In this document: one piece after another, positions 53,340-64,000 of the stretch
Numbering within the stretch: position 1 is the first letter of the stretch
Layout: each line of letters opens with the position of its first letter
Assembly: GCA_021234155.1 (NCBI GenBank)
Contig: JAJEKV010000073.1
Location: 3,198,001 to 3,262,000 of the forward strand
Length of the DNA: 64,000 nucleotides
Reading direction: 5' to 3'
Source: Isoetes taiwanensis
Lineage: Eukaryota > Streptophyta > Lycopodiopsida > Isoetales > Isoetaceae
Translations under genes and position numbers: made by a program
Notes under the pieces: generated by a model
Seen by the model: only the letters and a program-made list of their open reading frames with translations
Told to the model about the DNA's origin: nothing
Databases searched by the model: none

Positions 53340-54965
53340 TTACGAGAAGTGTTGACCTGGGAGGAGGATTTCCCTGAGTATTGAGACGAAGCACGGCAAT
53401 CGCTGGCCATCGAAGTATCTTCTCGTTTCTCGCACCTCGTAGTTTGATCTTGAAGAGATGTGAGCCGAGAGGTTCAGGTTTAAAGCTGAGCCGTCAAAGG
53501 AGGCAACTTGAGCCGCCCCGTGCTGAAAGGTTTTGAACTTGAGTGCTGAAATTTTCACATAGTTCTGAGTACAAGGCATTGAGCTTAGCAATATTTTGCG
53601 TCCTTGGTACTCGGGGAGAGCGGCTTTGGACTTGTTGTGCTCCAATAAAGTCTGAATTTTGACTGAGCTGAGCCTGTTGATCTCTGAAGTTGGCTGACTT
53701 GAGCTTGTGCACTTTGAGATCGCATGAGCCCGTAAGAGAGCTTCATGCTTGTCTTGAAGTTTGGCCTCCAAAGTTGCAACTTGGGCAGTTGCGGCTTGAA
53801 GGTCGTGTACCGCATCGAGGCTTCTAGTGCCCGTTGAACCCCGCCATAAAGCGCCTTGGGATTCTTGTAACTTGAGAGCAGCAGCTTGAGCATCCCGGCC
53901 GATAATCGATACAACAACAACCGACGAGGGTGTTGTGGTGGTGGAGTCGGGCCTGTTGCACGGGTTTGGGATGTTTGGGAAAAATGGTGTGAAGTGGATG
54001 GTGTAGCTGAGGAGGAGACAAAGTGACATGGGTGTGCTTGATTGTGGACATGACCCGTGGGAAGGGGGCGTGAAGTGCCGCCTTGGTGAGTGATTGGAAG
54101 AGAGGCGAGTGGAATTATGAGAATTTGGTGGTGGGAGGGAAGTAATGACGGATGAGGGCTTGAAAGTGGCCTCCCACGTAAACTTCGAAATGGAAGTGGT
54201 ACCCCTAAGGCGGTCCATTTCTTGGAGAAGACGATAGAACATCATTTGGGGCCAATCTATGTGGTGTTTGGAGTGTGTAGCAGTGAGGACCAGGTTATAG
54301 AAAGGCTTATTGATATGGGTGTTCTTGATAGAATACCCAAGGAACTTTCGCCACAGAAATTTAACAAAGGTTTCGTGAGGCTTGTCGATATTGGTCAGAC
54401 GATGGACATTGGCATGATAAGCAGGTGCACCAAACTCTGTGACATCGAGATCCTGTATAGCAGACCATGATACACAAGGGGTGTGCAAGGGAATATGAAA
54501 TACCTCAGAAATCAAATGTTGAGTCAACGAAATGGTGGTGCCATCGACCACAGTGGTGTAGCCTTGCGGGCTGTTAACGATATTGGCGATGAACTGCTTC
54601 AACTGGTCAGGATTTGGAGCCGGAAGTTCCATTTGAGAGAATTCGTAAAGCTGGTGTCGTTCAGCGACTTCTTTATTGGGGCCAACAAGGGCTTCACGGA
54701 AAGTGGGCGTCAAGAAGGATACAGATGCAAAAAGGGCCGGATCCTTGGGAGCAGTAGCTTGAAGTGTAGAAAATCTTGGGGCAGCCATGGTAACGATGTG
54801 CCGAAACGAAGAGTGATTCCAAAGGCGGAAGACGAAAGTCGAGCACGGAGGACAAAGGCGCAGAGGAACGAAAAGGTTTGTTTTAGGGCGCACAACTGGA
54901 GGCGAAGAGGTATGAAGAGTGCGAAACTGGAACCGTTGATGGTGCCAGGTGTCAAAAGATGCCAA
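53340..54965 (-). CDS. 541-codon ORF between integrase and 3' LTR, function unknown
   Basis: The longest open frame in the window, in the position of the env-like or extra ORF of Athila/Tat elements. Residues about 100-260 are folded-looking (ISEVFHIPLHTPCVSW, FVKFLWRKFLGYS, MMFYRLLQEMDRLR) and recall a plant-transposon-associated domain seen in Athila-type ORFs; this is from memory and uncertain. Residues about 270-350 are Ser/Thr/Pro-rich, and residues about 370-480 are rich in Ala, Gln, Glu and Leu and suit a coiled coil. I see no signal peptide or membrane segment near the start, so an envelope role is not supported. The true start may be a later Met. Plus-strand frames here are shadows. 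Confidence 0.5.
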   Translation of the reverse strand: MASFDTWHHQRFQFRTLHTSSPPVVRPKTNLFVPLRLCPPCSTFVFRLWNHSSFRHIVTMAAPRFSTLQATAPKDPALFASVSFLTPTFREALVGPNKEVAERHQLYEFSQMELPAPNPDQLKQFIANIVNSPQGYTTVVDGTTISLTQHLISEVFHIPLHTPCVSWSAIQDLDVTEFGAPAYHANVHRLTNIDKPHETFVKFLWRKFLGYSIKNTHINKPFYNLVLTATHSKHHIDWPQMMFYRLLQEMDRLRGTTSISKFTWEATFKPSSVITSLPPPNSHNSTRLSSNHSPRRHFTPPSHGSCPQSSTPMSLCLLLSYTIHFTPFFPNIPNPCNRPDSTTTTPSSVVVVSIIGRDAQAAALKLQESQGALWRGSTGTRSLDAVHDLQAATAQVATLEAKLQDKHEALLRAHAISKCTSSSQPTSEINRLSSVKIQTLLEHNKSKAALPEYQGRKILLSSMPCTQNYVKISALKFKTFQHGAAQVASFDGSALNLNLSAHISSRSNYEVRETRRYFDGQRLPCFVSILREILLPGQHFS

Positions 54966-55873
54966 GAAGGGTATTGAGAGGCAAAAATTTGGCTAAGTCC
55001 CAAAAAACGTAAGGGAGAAGCAATGAACGGTGAGGATGAGACGTGAACGAAGGATCGGATGTGACAGGTGGCAAAGGACACACATTAATGTTCGACGGGC
55101 GTGAAAAGAAGGAATGGCATTCAATCGCCGGGCAACTCAAAGTGGGATATCATTAAAAGGAATGTGTCAGAAGGTACCATGGCTAGATATGCGGCGGGAG
55201 AAAAGATTCTCATTTTAGAAACAGCCTTGCATTGCAAACACGTTGGCGATTTGTGTGATTGGTCCACGTCGACAAGGAGTTCCTCGATTGGCTATATAAG
55301 ACGAACCGAGATGAAGCGAAGGCATCCGATGGCTTCGGTATGGCCGCCGCCTGGCTTGAACGAAGACCGCACTATGCCCACTAACCGCCGAGTGGATCAC
55401 TTGCAAGATGAATTGTCGGATCTCGGGCGCGCCTGCCACAACCGTGGCATTCGAATGGGCGGCTTGGTGCGCCGGGATGGCTGAACATCCCGACCAAGAC
55501 CAACGGGATGGAGGTGGTTCGCACCTTATTTGGGATCCGGAGCAGAACCTCTACCATCTCCCTTCCGATCACCTCTCGCCCAACCCGGGAGTAGAGGGTT
55601 TTTCCTCTTAGGACTTAGTAAATAGGGCTCGAGCCCGCTTTTGTATATAGGGCAGTGCCCATAGCGAAATAGTTGGGCTGCGCCACATTTTGTAAAAATC
55701 TCCACTATAATATAATATACCGCCTTTCTAGTCACTTTACGTGGTGTTTGCTTCTTGAATCTCTCGTTTGTTCATGTTCACTTTCGTGTGATGAAATGCT
55801 TTGAGACGAAAACCATTAACCAATGTAGGTAGTGGAGTGCCATCTAACTCAGCCCGGGTTGGAAAACGCTGGT

Positions 55874-58800
55874 CTAACCAATTTGAACAATTTGATAAGG
55901 GCCAAGCCAACTAAACTTGAGTTTACCCGGAAAAATTTTGTGCACGGAATCATAAAGAAGAACCAAATCGCCTTCTTTGAATGTTTTGTCTTCGACGTTT
56001 GTCATGTAAAGATTTTTGCAACTGTTGTCCATGAAGAACACGAATATAAGCATCCCGCCGAAGTTCATCCAACTATTTCTAATTGATAGACCCTTTCTTT
56101 GAGTGCTGCGGGTGGATTATGAGCGTGCTTGCTTGAAAACTGAGTGTTGGAAGGATGTATTCAAACGGCATGAGAGCTTCCCTGACCATAAACCAATTTA
56201 AAAGGAGTGTGACCAAGAGCAATCTTGAAACAAGTATTGTAGGCCCAAAGAATGGGAAGTTTTGTCCGCTAATCGTGCGGGAAGCGTCACAAATTTTCTT
56301 GAGAATGGTGACCGCTTTTTGTTGGTGCTTTCGCCAAACCATTACCTTGAGGATAGTAAGGTGTGCTCTTGTGATGATGGATGAGGAGATAATCCGTCGG
56401 CCCCTTGATAGTATGATTGATGAAATGAACACCACGGTCACCGACCAAATCCGCGGGGCAGCGAATCGCGTGATAATTTGTTGATAGAGGACTCTAGCCG
56501 CGTTTGCTTTTGTAGTGTTGTCCGGAAGTGCACAAGCTTCCGCCCATTTGGTGGCGAAGTCGGTGAGAACAGAATGTATCGGCACGAGTGTGCCGGGCAG
56601 GGGGAGGATCTATAGGTCCCACAAAGTCCATTCCCCATTCTTTGAAGGGAAGTGGCGTGGCGGCCGGCGCTGGCGGGAAGAGCGCCACGGCCGCGGGGGC
56701 CCCACCCGGCAAGCGCTACACTTGGCGTGGGCGTGAGCATCTTTGAAGAGTGGGCCAATAATACCCTTGAGAAGGATTTTGGCGCGTGCCGTGGTGTCAC
56801 CATGAAAATGACCACCACCGGAGCCCTTGATGAGCTTCTCGAACAATATCCGGAACTTCATGAGGTAGAACACGCCGTCGAAGGATGGTGTCCTTACCCT
56901 TTTGTAGAGATGTCCCGCAACCATGGTGTAGTCGCTGACCTCTCGAGAAATTGATGGCGACGGATTGTCGCCAAGCGTGAGAGAGCCGCCTCATCTTCTC
57001 GGGTGGAAGAGCACCCGTGAGGAGGTATCGCTGAAAATCATGGAACCAATGTGGTGTTGCCGCGTGACTAAAAAGAGCCGAGCATCGTGAAAGGCGCCCG
57101 AGACTCCAATGGAGGGATCATCCGTGTGGATCGTGAAAGATAATCCGGAACGACATGAGATTTGCCGCCTTATGAACGATTTCAAAAGGAGCAAATTCTT
57201 GAGAAGAAGGACCCAACGAGCAATGCGCCCGTGGGCGTGGACTTGTTGAGCAAATAGAGTAGTGCTTGGTGGTCCACAAAGAACTTGATTTGACTGCCCA
57301 AAAGGTAATGGACGGAAGCGTTGGACCGTAAAAATGAGACCCAAAGCTTCACGCTCGTCGGCGAATAGTAGTTGCGCCAGCCAGAATTGAGTTTACGGTG
57401 GCATGAGCGATTGGGTTTGTAATGCGCATCATATTCTTGAGAAAGAACAGCTCAATAGCAAACGCCGAGACATCGACATGAACATGAAAGGGCTTGTCCC
57501 ATTGAGGAGGAACAAGAACGTGTTCGAGTAAGCAAAAGCTTCAATTTGTTGGAAAGCGACTTCCACTGGGAATTCAAGCCCAGGTGGATTCATCACCGTG
57601 AGTTTATGAATGGGATGCGCAATGGCTGCCAAAGTCCAGGTATGAAGGTGGAGTAATAATTGACCTTACCCGGGAAAGAGCGTGTCTCCTTGATATTGGC
57701 TGGTGCTTGAGCCTTGAGCACTAACCGATTTTGGCGGGATCAGTGGTGATACCGCTTAATGACAACATGGCTCAACGAGAACACGGAGGTGGACGAAAAG
57801 GTGCATTTCTCGTGATTGAGACTAATGCCGGACTCATCACATTTACGGAAGACGAGTTCCAATTTATCCAAATGGTCAGCCATGGAACTGTAGGCGAGAA
57901 GTCATCTTGAAAAATTTGTAAGAAGGGATTTTCCTTCATGAAATCATGGCGAGAGCATGATGCGTTGAAACGTTGATGGAGAGTTGGATAATCCAAAAGG
58001 AACCACCTTGTAGGCAAAAAGTGCCCCGCGGGGTGGTGAAAGTGGTCTTGAGTTGATCAGATTCTTTGATTGAGATCTGATTGTAGAAAAAAACCATCCA
58101 TAAAGGAGTACATCTCATGTCCGGCCACTTCTTCAGAACACGGTCCGCGGGAAGGAAGTGGAAAATGATCACGCCTCGTGGCGATTGAGTTTCCGATAGT
58201 CCACAGCACGCGGATCTTACCATTGTGCTTAAGGGCAATGACGATGGGGCTCACCCATTCGAGAATGTTTGACCTCATAGATCAAACCCTGCGCAAGGAG
58301 TTTGTCTATTTCGCCTGACGCGATCCACGGTAATTAGGGTTGAGCTCTTTGTCGTTTGCTACAATGCGTGCATCAGATTTGGTAGGAATGGTGAGTTCCC
58401 CAAGCTTTTGTTGATTCCCGAAGATCTTTGTAACTCCAGGCGAAAATGTGTTTGAATTTTTGAACAACTTGACAGCCCCTATTTACGATAAGGAGCCGGA
58501 AGATTTGCAGCAATGCGGACAGGTTGATTGTTGCCGACGTCCACAATCTCGACTTCTCGAGTCTGAATATGGGGTATTACACTTCAGTATCCTGGACAAT
58601 GTGTGCAGGAGGTTGGAGCATAACGGATGCGTGGCACTGCGTGGTGAAAAAGAGAGGTTGCTCGGTTTCATCCAAAGAGGTTGCTTCATGGGCCGCGGTA
58701 CATCAACAGGAGTTGCAGGAGGTTCGGCAAGACCGAAAAGTGATCAACACGTTGGATTCGATTGCAAGGAGCGGTAGGGGTCAAGCAAAGCGGCCACACC

Positions 58801-59414
58801 GGTCCCGATCAAGAGTCATTTCTCCCCAAGGATCAAAGATATTCGGGTAGGATGACAGAGGCACTTCGTAGGTGGAGCCTCGAACTTGATAAATATTCGA
58901 GCTTCTTAATCGGTGTCCGAGAGAGAGGGTTCGCATTGTCAAGCGTAAATGATCGCCTGTTTGCAAAGTCCATGGTGGCATTGAGATGACCATCGGTTGA
59001 TGACTAACCGGTCCGTGGCCCGGTAATGGATACTCTTTGCCCGGCGGAGAAAAGGTCGCCTACCAAAGCATTTCATAGTCACCGGATCTTCGCTTTCCTT
59101 TCCAAACTCCAAATTCCATGGGGAAGCGGAGATCACCAATGTTGATGTGAAGAATAGGTGTGACGCCTTTGAGGTCGCGCGGATATGGCCATTAGCCAAT
59201 TTGATGTCATATGGGGCACGAAAAGAGTTGTGTGATGCCCATTTGTTTTGCGGAGTTTATCCGTGATGAGATTGACTTCGCGCTTACCTCCATCTATTTG
59301 AACATGGTTGACTTGCCGATTACCCACCGTGGCATGGACCGTGGGTGTAGAGGTAGCCACAGCCCCAACTAAAAGCAGTTGGGAGTGGTAACCGGGTCCT
59401 TGAGAGCAGGACAT
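55874..59414 (-). pseudogene. gypsy pol: protease, reverse transcriptase, RNase H, integrase, frameshifted
   Basis: Minus-strand pieces in order. Protease: VQIDGG (about 59294) followed by VNLITDKL. Reverse transcriptase: WVSPIVIALKHNGKIRV (about 58250), the YNQISIKESDQLKTTF block (about 58090) and FQDDFS (57901-57912), the YxDD site with Phe for Tyr. RNase H: GRIARWVLLL (about 57220). Integrase: HHCC zinc site (about 56840-56740), first Asp in WGMDFVGP (about 56627), TKWAEA (about 56550) and a C-terminal module with GKLKFSWLGPYQIV (about 55900). The frame changes repeatedly and several stops occur, so the polyprotein cannot be made. The 1.2 kb between protease and reverse transcriptase and parts of RNase H are poorly preserved. 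Confidence 0.85.
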
Positions 59415-59748
59415 GTAGTTTTAAAATGGTTGCCAAGCTTAAAGGAATTTTGATCTTGGCGAAGTTCCTCTTGGAGTTCGAGAGGCACATGAGAAAAAAG
59501 GATCCTGGCTGGTTCCATCAAAAGGAGTGCGTGGCGGGGAAGCAGCAACTTTTGAGTAAGTCAACCTCCGCAGCAATATTGGGATATGTGAGAGCGTGGA
59601 GGTTGAGATGTTGAAGGGTATCGCGGTCTTTGTTGAGCTCTAGTGGTGGCATGAACATTTGCCAATGTGCGCCTTCAGCAGGCTTGCATGAGGTTCAAAA
59701 TGCTTTGGCTTAACTTTGGGCATGACATGTGGCATGAGCTTTTCCAAG

Positions 59749-61566
59749 TCAGGGTGCAAAGTGAACCTTTTTTCGCCCCTCATGAGGATCGGTGTCGATC
59801 GCAAAGGCAGGTTGCGTGCCATTCGGAATAATGGTCAAGGGACGTGATGCCTTGGTCTGGCGTGAAACTAAACCAACCCAATTTGACGGCTGGACGGGAG
59901 GATTAAGTGCCTGAAAAATTTCCTCTTGGGCTTGTTGATCCAGCTGAGGTTGATTTGCTGGAGCTGGTTGATAGCGTGATTGCTGAGGCGCTCTTGGTGG
60001 CTTCTTAAGAACTGGTCTCGGGCCTTGTTTGCCATTAGCAAGCCAGAGTTGGTAAGCCGTGAGGCGGACCGATGTGGTCTGATTTGTGCCGGGGAAGTCG
60101 TACCTAAACTTGTGGAAGTTGAGGACACGCCGCGTGGTGGTATGACCCCATTCTTGACAAAGGATAACACCGAGCTTTAGAAGGATCAAAAGGAGGACGT
60201 TGGTTGGATCCCCGTGGTTGCTCCCTGTTGTTGATAGAGTTGTGTGGGCTGCACCTGGCGGTGGCCGGCCGATAGTGCGATTGTTCTGAGGTGTGGTTTG
60301 CACTTGATAAACCATTTTGTTGCGAACGGGGTGGGATGAGGCGCGAAAGTGCACTCTTCCGTGGCATGATTTGCACATGTTGCATCGCTTGCAATGAGGC
60401 GGGCCATTGGTGGAGTTGCACTCATTGGCCAAATGGCCTTGGTATTTGCAAATATGGCACCAGATTTGGATCACATATGTGGATTAGCGTGTTGAGGCCG
60501 AATGTACCGCTTGTGGAACCATGACAGTGGAATGAACGGAGCTCTTGAAGAGCCACCGGGAGGAAACATTGACGGAGTGATTGACAAGGTCGATAGCCCT
60601 GCTCCAAAGTCTTTGGACGCAGGTATTCACACCATGAGTCGAATAGCGGGAGGAAGTCCTTGGAGAAACCAGACCAAAACTGGCCTGTGGGGTACTCCTT
60701 GAGCTTACTTAGTAGAATGTGAAGTCGATCCGCGAAAATCCCGGGAACTCAGTGGGCTCTTGTTGAAGTTCATTGAGTTGCTTGAGATGAAGTTGATCAT
60801 CATCCGTGGTCCCAGAATGAGACGTAAAAGCAAAGGCGCATTTCGGACCAGTCTTGTTTCCAATGGCTTTTGTTGGACATGAGCCATTGATGAGGAGAGC
60901 CACCCAGTGGTGGTGGAAAAGATGTGGAATTTCAGTTGAGGTTGCGCGCATGACCATTTAGGACAGCTAGAGCCTCAAATTCTTCCATGTGGGCCCGAGC
61001 ACTTTGGTCTAACGGTTTTGCCTTCGTGTTGCCAAAGGTGGGATAAGTCGGGATTTCAGTCCGGAAGGTAGATGTGGAAAGTGTCGGGCTGGGACAGAAC
61101 AAGATAGTGAGGATATTGAGGTTGAGTTGATGTGGCATGGTGCCCCGACGGACGATGAAGGGGTGATCTGCGGTTGAGAAACTGAAGTAGCTGGAGCATT
61201 GGTTTTGAGATCCGTAAGGTTGTAAACAGTGAAGGCGGTGGGAAACGAAAGGGAAAGGATATTCCCCGGTAGGCCAAAGGAGACATGTGGATAGCCGTGG
61301 CCCACCCCGGGAGATGATGGTTGCGAAGGAAGAGGCGTATGGCCTGAAAGAATGATGGATGTAGGCATGTTCAGGTGTGTGAAAGTACGGTTGAGAAGGT
61401 TGAGCCCCGATAAGGCCCCGATAGTGATGAGGGGACCGAGGTTGGGAGCAATGTTTGCACGCTTGGGGCTTGGGAACCGGGACGAGACCGACACGAGGGG
61501 TGGGTAGCGCCGACCGAGCCCTAGACCAAGATGGCCTCCCTCTATGTCATAAGCAGATCCATACAT
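59749..61566 (-). pseudogene. gypsy gag with zinc knuckle, frameshifted
   Basis: Structural protein of the virus-like particle. The C-terminal segment (60474-59749) holds a CCHC knuckle (CHICKYQGHLANEC, 60459-60418) followed by a second Cys/His-rich stretch (CKRCNMCKSC) and a Pro/Gln-rich tail. Upstream, three overlapping frames (61566-61009, 61138-60932, 60957-60709) carry Ser/Pro-rich and then helical sequence (TYPTFGNTK, RAHMEEFEALAVL) in the expected gag order. At least three frameshifts separate them. It begins within about 140 bp of the 5' LTR. Confidence 0.75.
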
Positions 61567-61703
61567 GTCGCGAAGCAGTTTTCAGCGACGATGGCGCCCA
61601 AGCCAGAGGCCGCTCGAGAAAGGAGTTCTTTCGGCGTGAAATTACAGGGACAGACATGGCGCATGTAAGAAAGTAGGATAGAATCGACCACCTATCGGCC
61701 CGG

Positions 61704-62282
61704 TGTTTGGGGTCCGGGTTCGGGGAACTCCCGAAGACAGCCCCTCTGGAGGACCCGTGGATCTAACAGAGAGTCCGGGGACTATGTCACGCTGGATTTG
61801 CAAGAAGAGAAGAAGACTAAGAACATAGAACAAATGAGAGAAAGATGATAAGCTTCCTTGATATCAATGATGAAAATACATGAGCTCGCGAATAGAGAGA
61901 AAACTGAAAGGAGACAAGACTCAAAACTCATCTAAAAACTCATGTGCTAGCTCTACTCATATATATATAGTACAATGGCCTTGGGCCCAATATAGACACT
62001 CGGACCGATCTGGTCTTGGACTCTCGAAGGAGGCCTGATTTGAGGAATGTTGGCGGTGCCTCTTGAAGTGCCTAGAATCGCCGACGCTGATGCGGCAAGG
62101 TGACGGCCGCCACTTGTCCGAGCCGCTTCTTGTTGACCCGCCATGCTTTGATCAAGGTGGGTCGGCCGCTTGGTCTTCAAGGAGCCTTTGATGACTGACC
62201 CGTGGCTGACTGAGGATCCTTGAGCTTGACCTGGTCTGTCGTATGCATGAATAGTCCTGTACCAGGAGGCACAGGACTAACA
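61704..62282 (-). repeat. 5' LTR (579 bp)
   Basis: Right-hand LTR, upstream in the element's own orientation. It contains TATATATATA (about 61970-61980), a TATA-like motif for minus-strand transcription. No clear tRNA primer site is seen directly inside it: the minus strand reads CCGGGCCGATAGGTGG, with the first TGG about 12 bases in. Confidence 0.92.
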
Positions 62283-63072
62283 CCTAGGTGGCATGTTTGA
62301 GCCACCTTGGCATGTTGAAGCCTAGGTGGCATGTTGGGGGCTTGGTGTTGTGCTTGAGCGACCTTGGCATGTTTGAGCCTAGGTGGCAAGTTGGAGCCAG
62401 CGTGGCATGTTTGAGCCACCTTGGCATGTTGGAGCCTAAGTGGCATGGCAGAGCCTAGGAGGCATATTGGAGTCTAGTTGACACGGTGGAGCCTAGGTGG
62501 CATGTTTGAGCCACCTTGGCATGTTGGAGCCTAGGTGGCATGTTGGAGCTTAGGTGGTGTGCTTGAGCGACCTTGGCATGTTTGAGCCTCTGTGGCATGT
62601 TGGAGCCTGCATGGCATGTTTGAGCCACTTTGGCATGTTGGAGCATAGGTGGCATGTTAGATCCTATGTGGCATGTTGGAGCCTAGGTGGTGTGCTTGAG
62701 CCACCTTGGCATGTTTGACCCTAGGTGGCATGTTGGAGTCTGTATGGCATGTTTGATCCACCTTGGCATGTTAGGTGGTATGTTGGAGCCTAGGTGGCAT
62801 GTTGGAGTCTAGGTGGCATGTTAGAGCCTAAGTGGCATGTTGGAACCTAGGTGGCATGTTGGAGCCTAGGTGGTATGTTTGTGCCACCTTGGGATGTTGG
62901 CGCCTAGGTGGCATGTTGGAGCCTAGGTGGTGTGCTTCAGCCACCTTGGCATATTTGAGCCTAGGTGGCATGTTGGAGTTTGCATGGCATATTTGAGCCA
63001 CCTTGGCATGTTAGAGCCTAGGTGGCATGTTGGAGCCCATGTGGCATGCTGGAGACTAGGTTGCATGTTGGA
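62283..63072 (-). repeat. 19-bp minisatellite, reverse arm, distal part
   Basis: Continues the array cut at 51231, starting with the second CCTAG. It decays after about 63050 into TGCATGTT-type words. The two parts total about 1.67 kb, shorter than the forward arm. Confidence 0.95.
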
Positions 63073-64000
63073 GGCATGTTCAATTTGCATGCTCAATTTG
63101 TTCGCATGTTCAGTTTTGTTGGAGCTTAGGTGTCATTAGTATGCTCAGTCTGTTAACCTTGCTTTCAAAAATTGAATATGATTAAGACACAAATGTCGTT
63201 TCTAGTTGGCTTCTTTTGATATTTCCTAATCGTTTGTATATTAAGAATAAGTTAAAATGCTGGGCTACTTGCTAGTCTCCAATCCTAGTGCTTGAATTTA
63301 ATATAGAAAATGTGAGGGGCCTATAGCCACGGCCAAAATAGCAAGGGTATGTATGTAGTGCACATCCTAGCTATTTTGGCCATCATCTGGTACCTATAGG
63401 AAAAGACATCCCTGCGAAAAAACACCTTGAGATATAATGGAACATGGATCCTCACATATTGAAAATATAAGTTAAGAATTACCACATGTAGTGGCAAAAG
63501 TTCCGTGGACGGCCTAGATTTTGTTAGAGATGGATGGCAAAGATTGTGATCCACAAACTGTCTTCTTATTGGTTAAACTAATGGGATGGACGGTCCAGAT
63601 TTAGTTCAAGATGGACGGCTAAGATTGTAATCCTTGTAATGTCATCCTATTGGCCGAAAATTAACAGGTCGGTTTTCCTCATTGCCGCTTTCCTTGGGCG
63701 ACCAGATTCAATGGCGGCGCTCCACTTCCGACCAGACTCAATGGCGAGCAGGCGCTCCACTTCCGACTTCTGAACTCCATTAACTGGCCCGAGAAAAAGC
63801 CATTTCTTTTGCCATGCTTCATCTTTTTGGAGCGACCTGCAGCAAGCAGCCAGATCCAACATCTTCTACCCTCATTTCTTCTTGCTTTTTTGGCAAAATA
63901 AACGGCCACTCATCTGGTTTTTTCTCTGTTTTGCTAAGTTTTATGCTGAGTACTTTTGTTTCTAATGTTTGAAACTCTGATTCATCACAAAGTGGGCTTC
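63073..64000. other. right flank, no gene recognised
   Basis: A 24-bp unit recurs with changes at about 63497-63545 and 63590-63625 (GGACGG...AGATT...GAGATGGA). Near 63705-63765 the phrase CTCCACTTCCGAC is duplicated. Nothing coding is assigned. Confidence 0.4.

Larger units (their letters stand above)
51232..62282 (-). mobile_element. Ty3/gypsy LTR retrotransposon, 11.05 kb, with extra ORF region
   Basis: Complete in outline: LTRs at 51232-51812 and 61704-62282 (TGTTTGGGG...ACTAACA), perfect CCTAG target duplication, and a polypurine tract (GGTGGGGGAG on the minus strand, 51813-51822) next to the left LTR. Coding order on the minus strand is gag, protease, reverse transcriptase, RNase H, integrase, which is gypsy order. 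About 3.8 kb between integrase and 3' LTR holds another coding region, as in Tat/Athila/Ogre-type elements. The active-site form FQDD suits that group. No chromodomain is seen. Multiple frameshifts make it defective. It inserted into the reverse arm of the 19-bp minisatellite. Confidence 0.9.

Noticed and set aside
54222-54977. Plus-strand frames opposite the 541-codon ORF
   Set aside because: They lie antisense to a longer frame that follows the orientation of the element and are shorter and lower in complexity.

Overview
The window looks like nuclear DNA of a land plant with a large, repeat-rich genome. The evidence is AT-rich sequence, GT-AG spliced genes of plant families (Mediator subunit MED27, a pentatricopeptide-repeat protein, a Pol IV/Pol V largest-subunit relic), plant-type Ty3/gypsy and Ty1/copia elements, and long pure (GA)n tracts. 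A fern or other non-seed plant is my guess from the style of the repeats and the Pol II-like active site of the Pol IV/V relic; nothing here proves it.

Layout. 1-4.4 kb: a decayed chromovirus (Ty3/gypsy) pol 3' end, split by a small LTR element that carries a copy of its own flank. 5.4-7.9 kb: a broken NRPD1/NRPE1-like gene. 8.2-16.1 kb: three LINEs in a head-to-tail array on the minus strand, every junction lying in a (GA)n microsatellite, with a conserved two-stem hairpin near each 3' end. 17.8-19.5 kb: a pair of inverted repeats. 19.5-26.7 kb: gene-poor DNA with local tandem duplications. 26.7-27.4 kb: the relic of a Rep-type HUH endonuclease gene. 28.9-33.0 kb: an apparently intact seven-exon MED27 gene, the best-supported host gene. 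34.4-37.1 kb: copia and gypsy relics and degenerate repeats. 41.1-42.6 kb: the 3' part of a multi-exon PPR gene. 44.7-45.1 kb: a ~157-bp tandem repeat.

45.6-63.1 kb: one very large inverted repeat. A 19-bp minisatellite runs forward (45.6-48.1 kb), then a ~0.85-kb palindromic core meets at about 49.5 kb, then the same minisatellite runs in reverse (50.4-63.1 kb). An 11.05-kb Ty3/gypsy element with recognisable LTRs and a perfect CCTAG target duplication sits inside the reverse arm. Without that element the structure resembles a Foldback-type transposon or a giant hairpin locus.

Most of the window is mobile DNA in layers. The only genes likely to serve the host are MED27 (transcription by Pol II) and possibly the PPR gene (organelle RNA metabolism). 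The points most worth following up are the (GA)n-associated LINE array with its covarying 3' hairpin, the HUH/Rep relic, and the minisatellite-armed palindrome.
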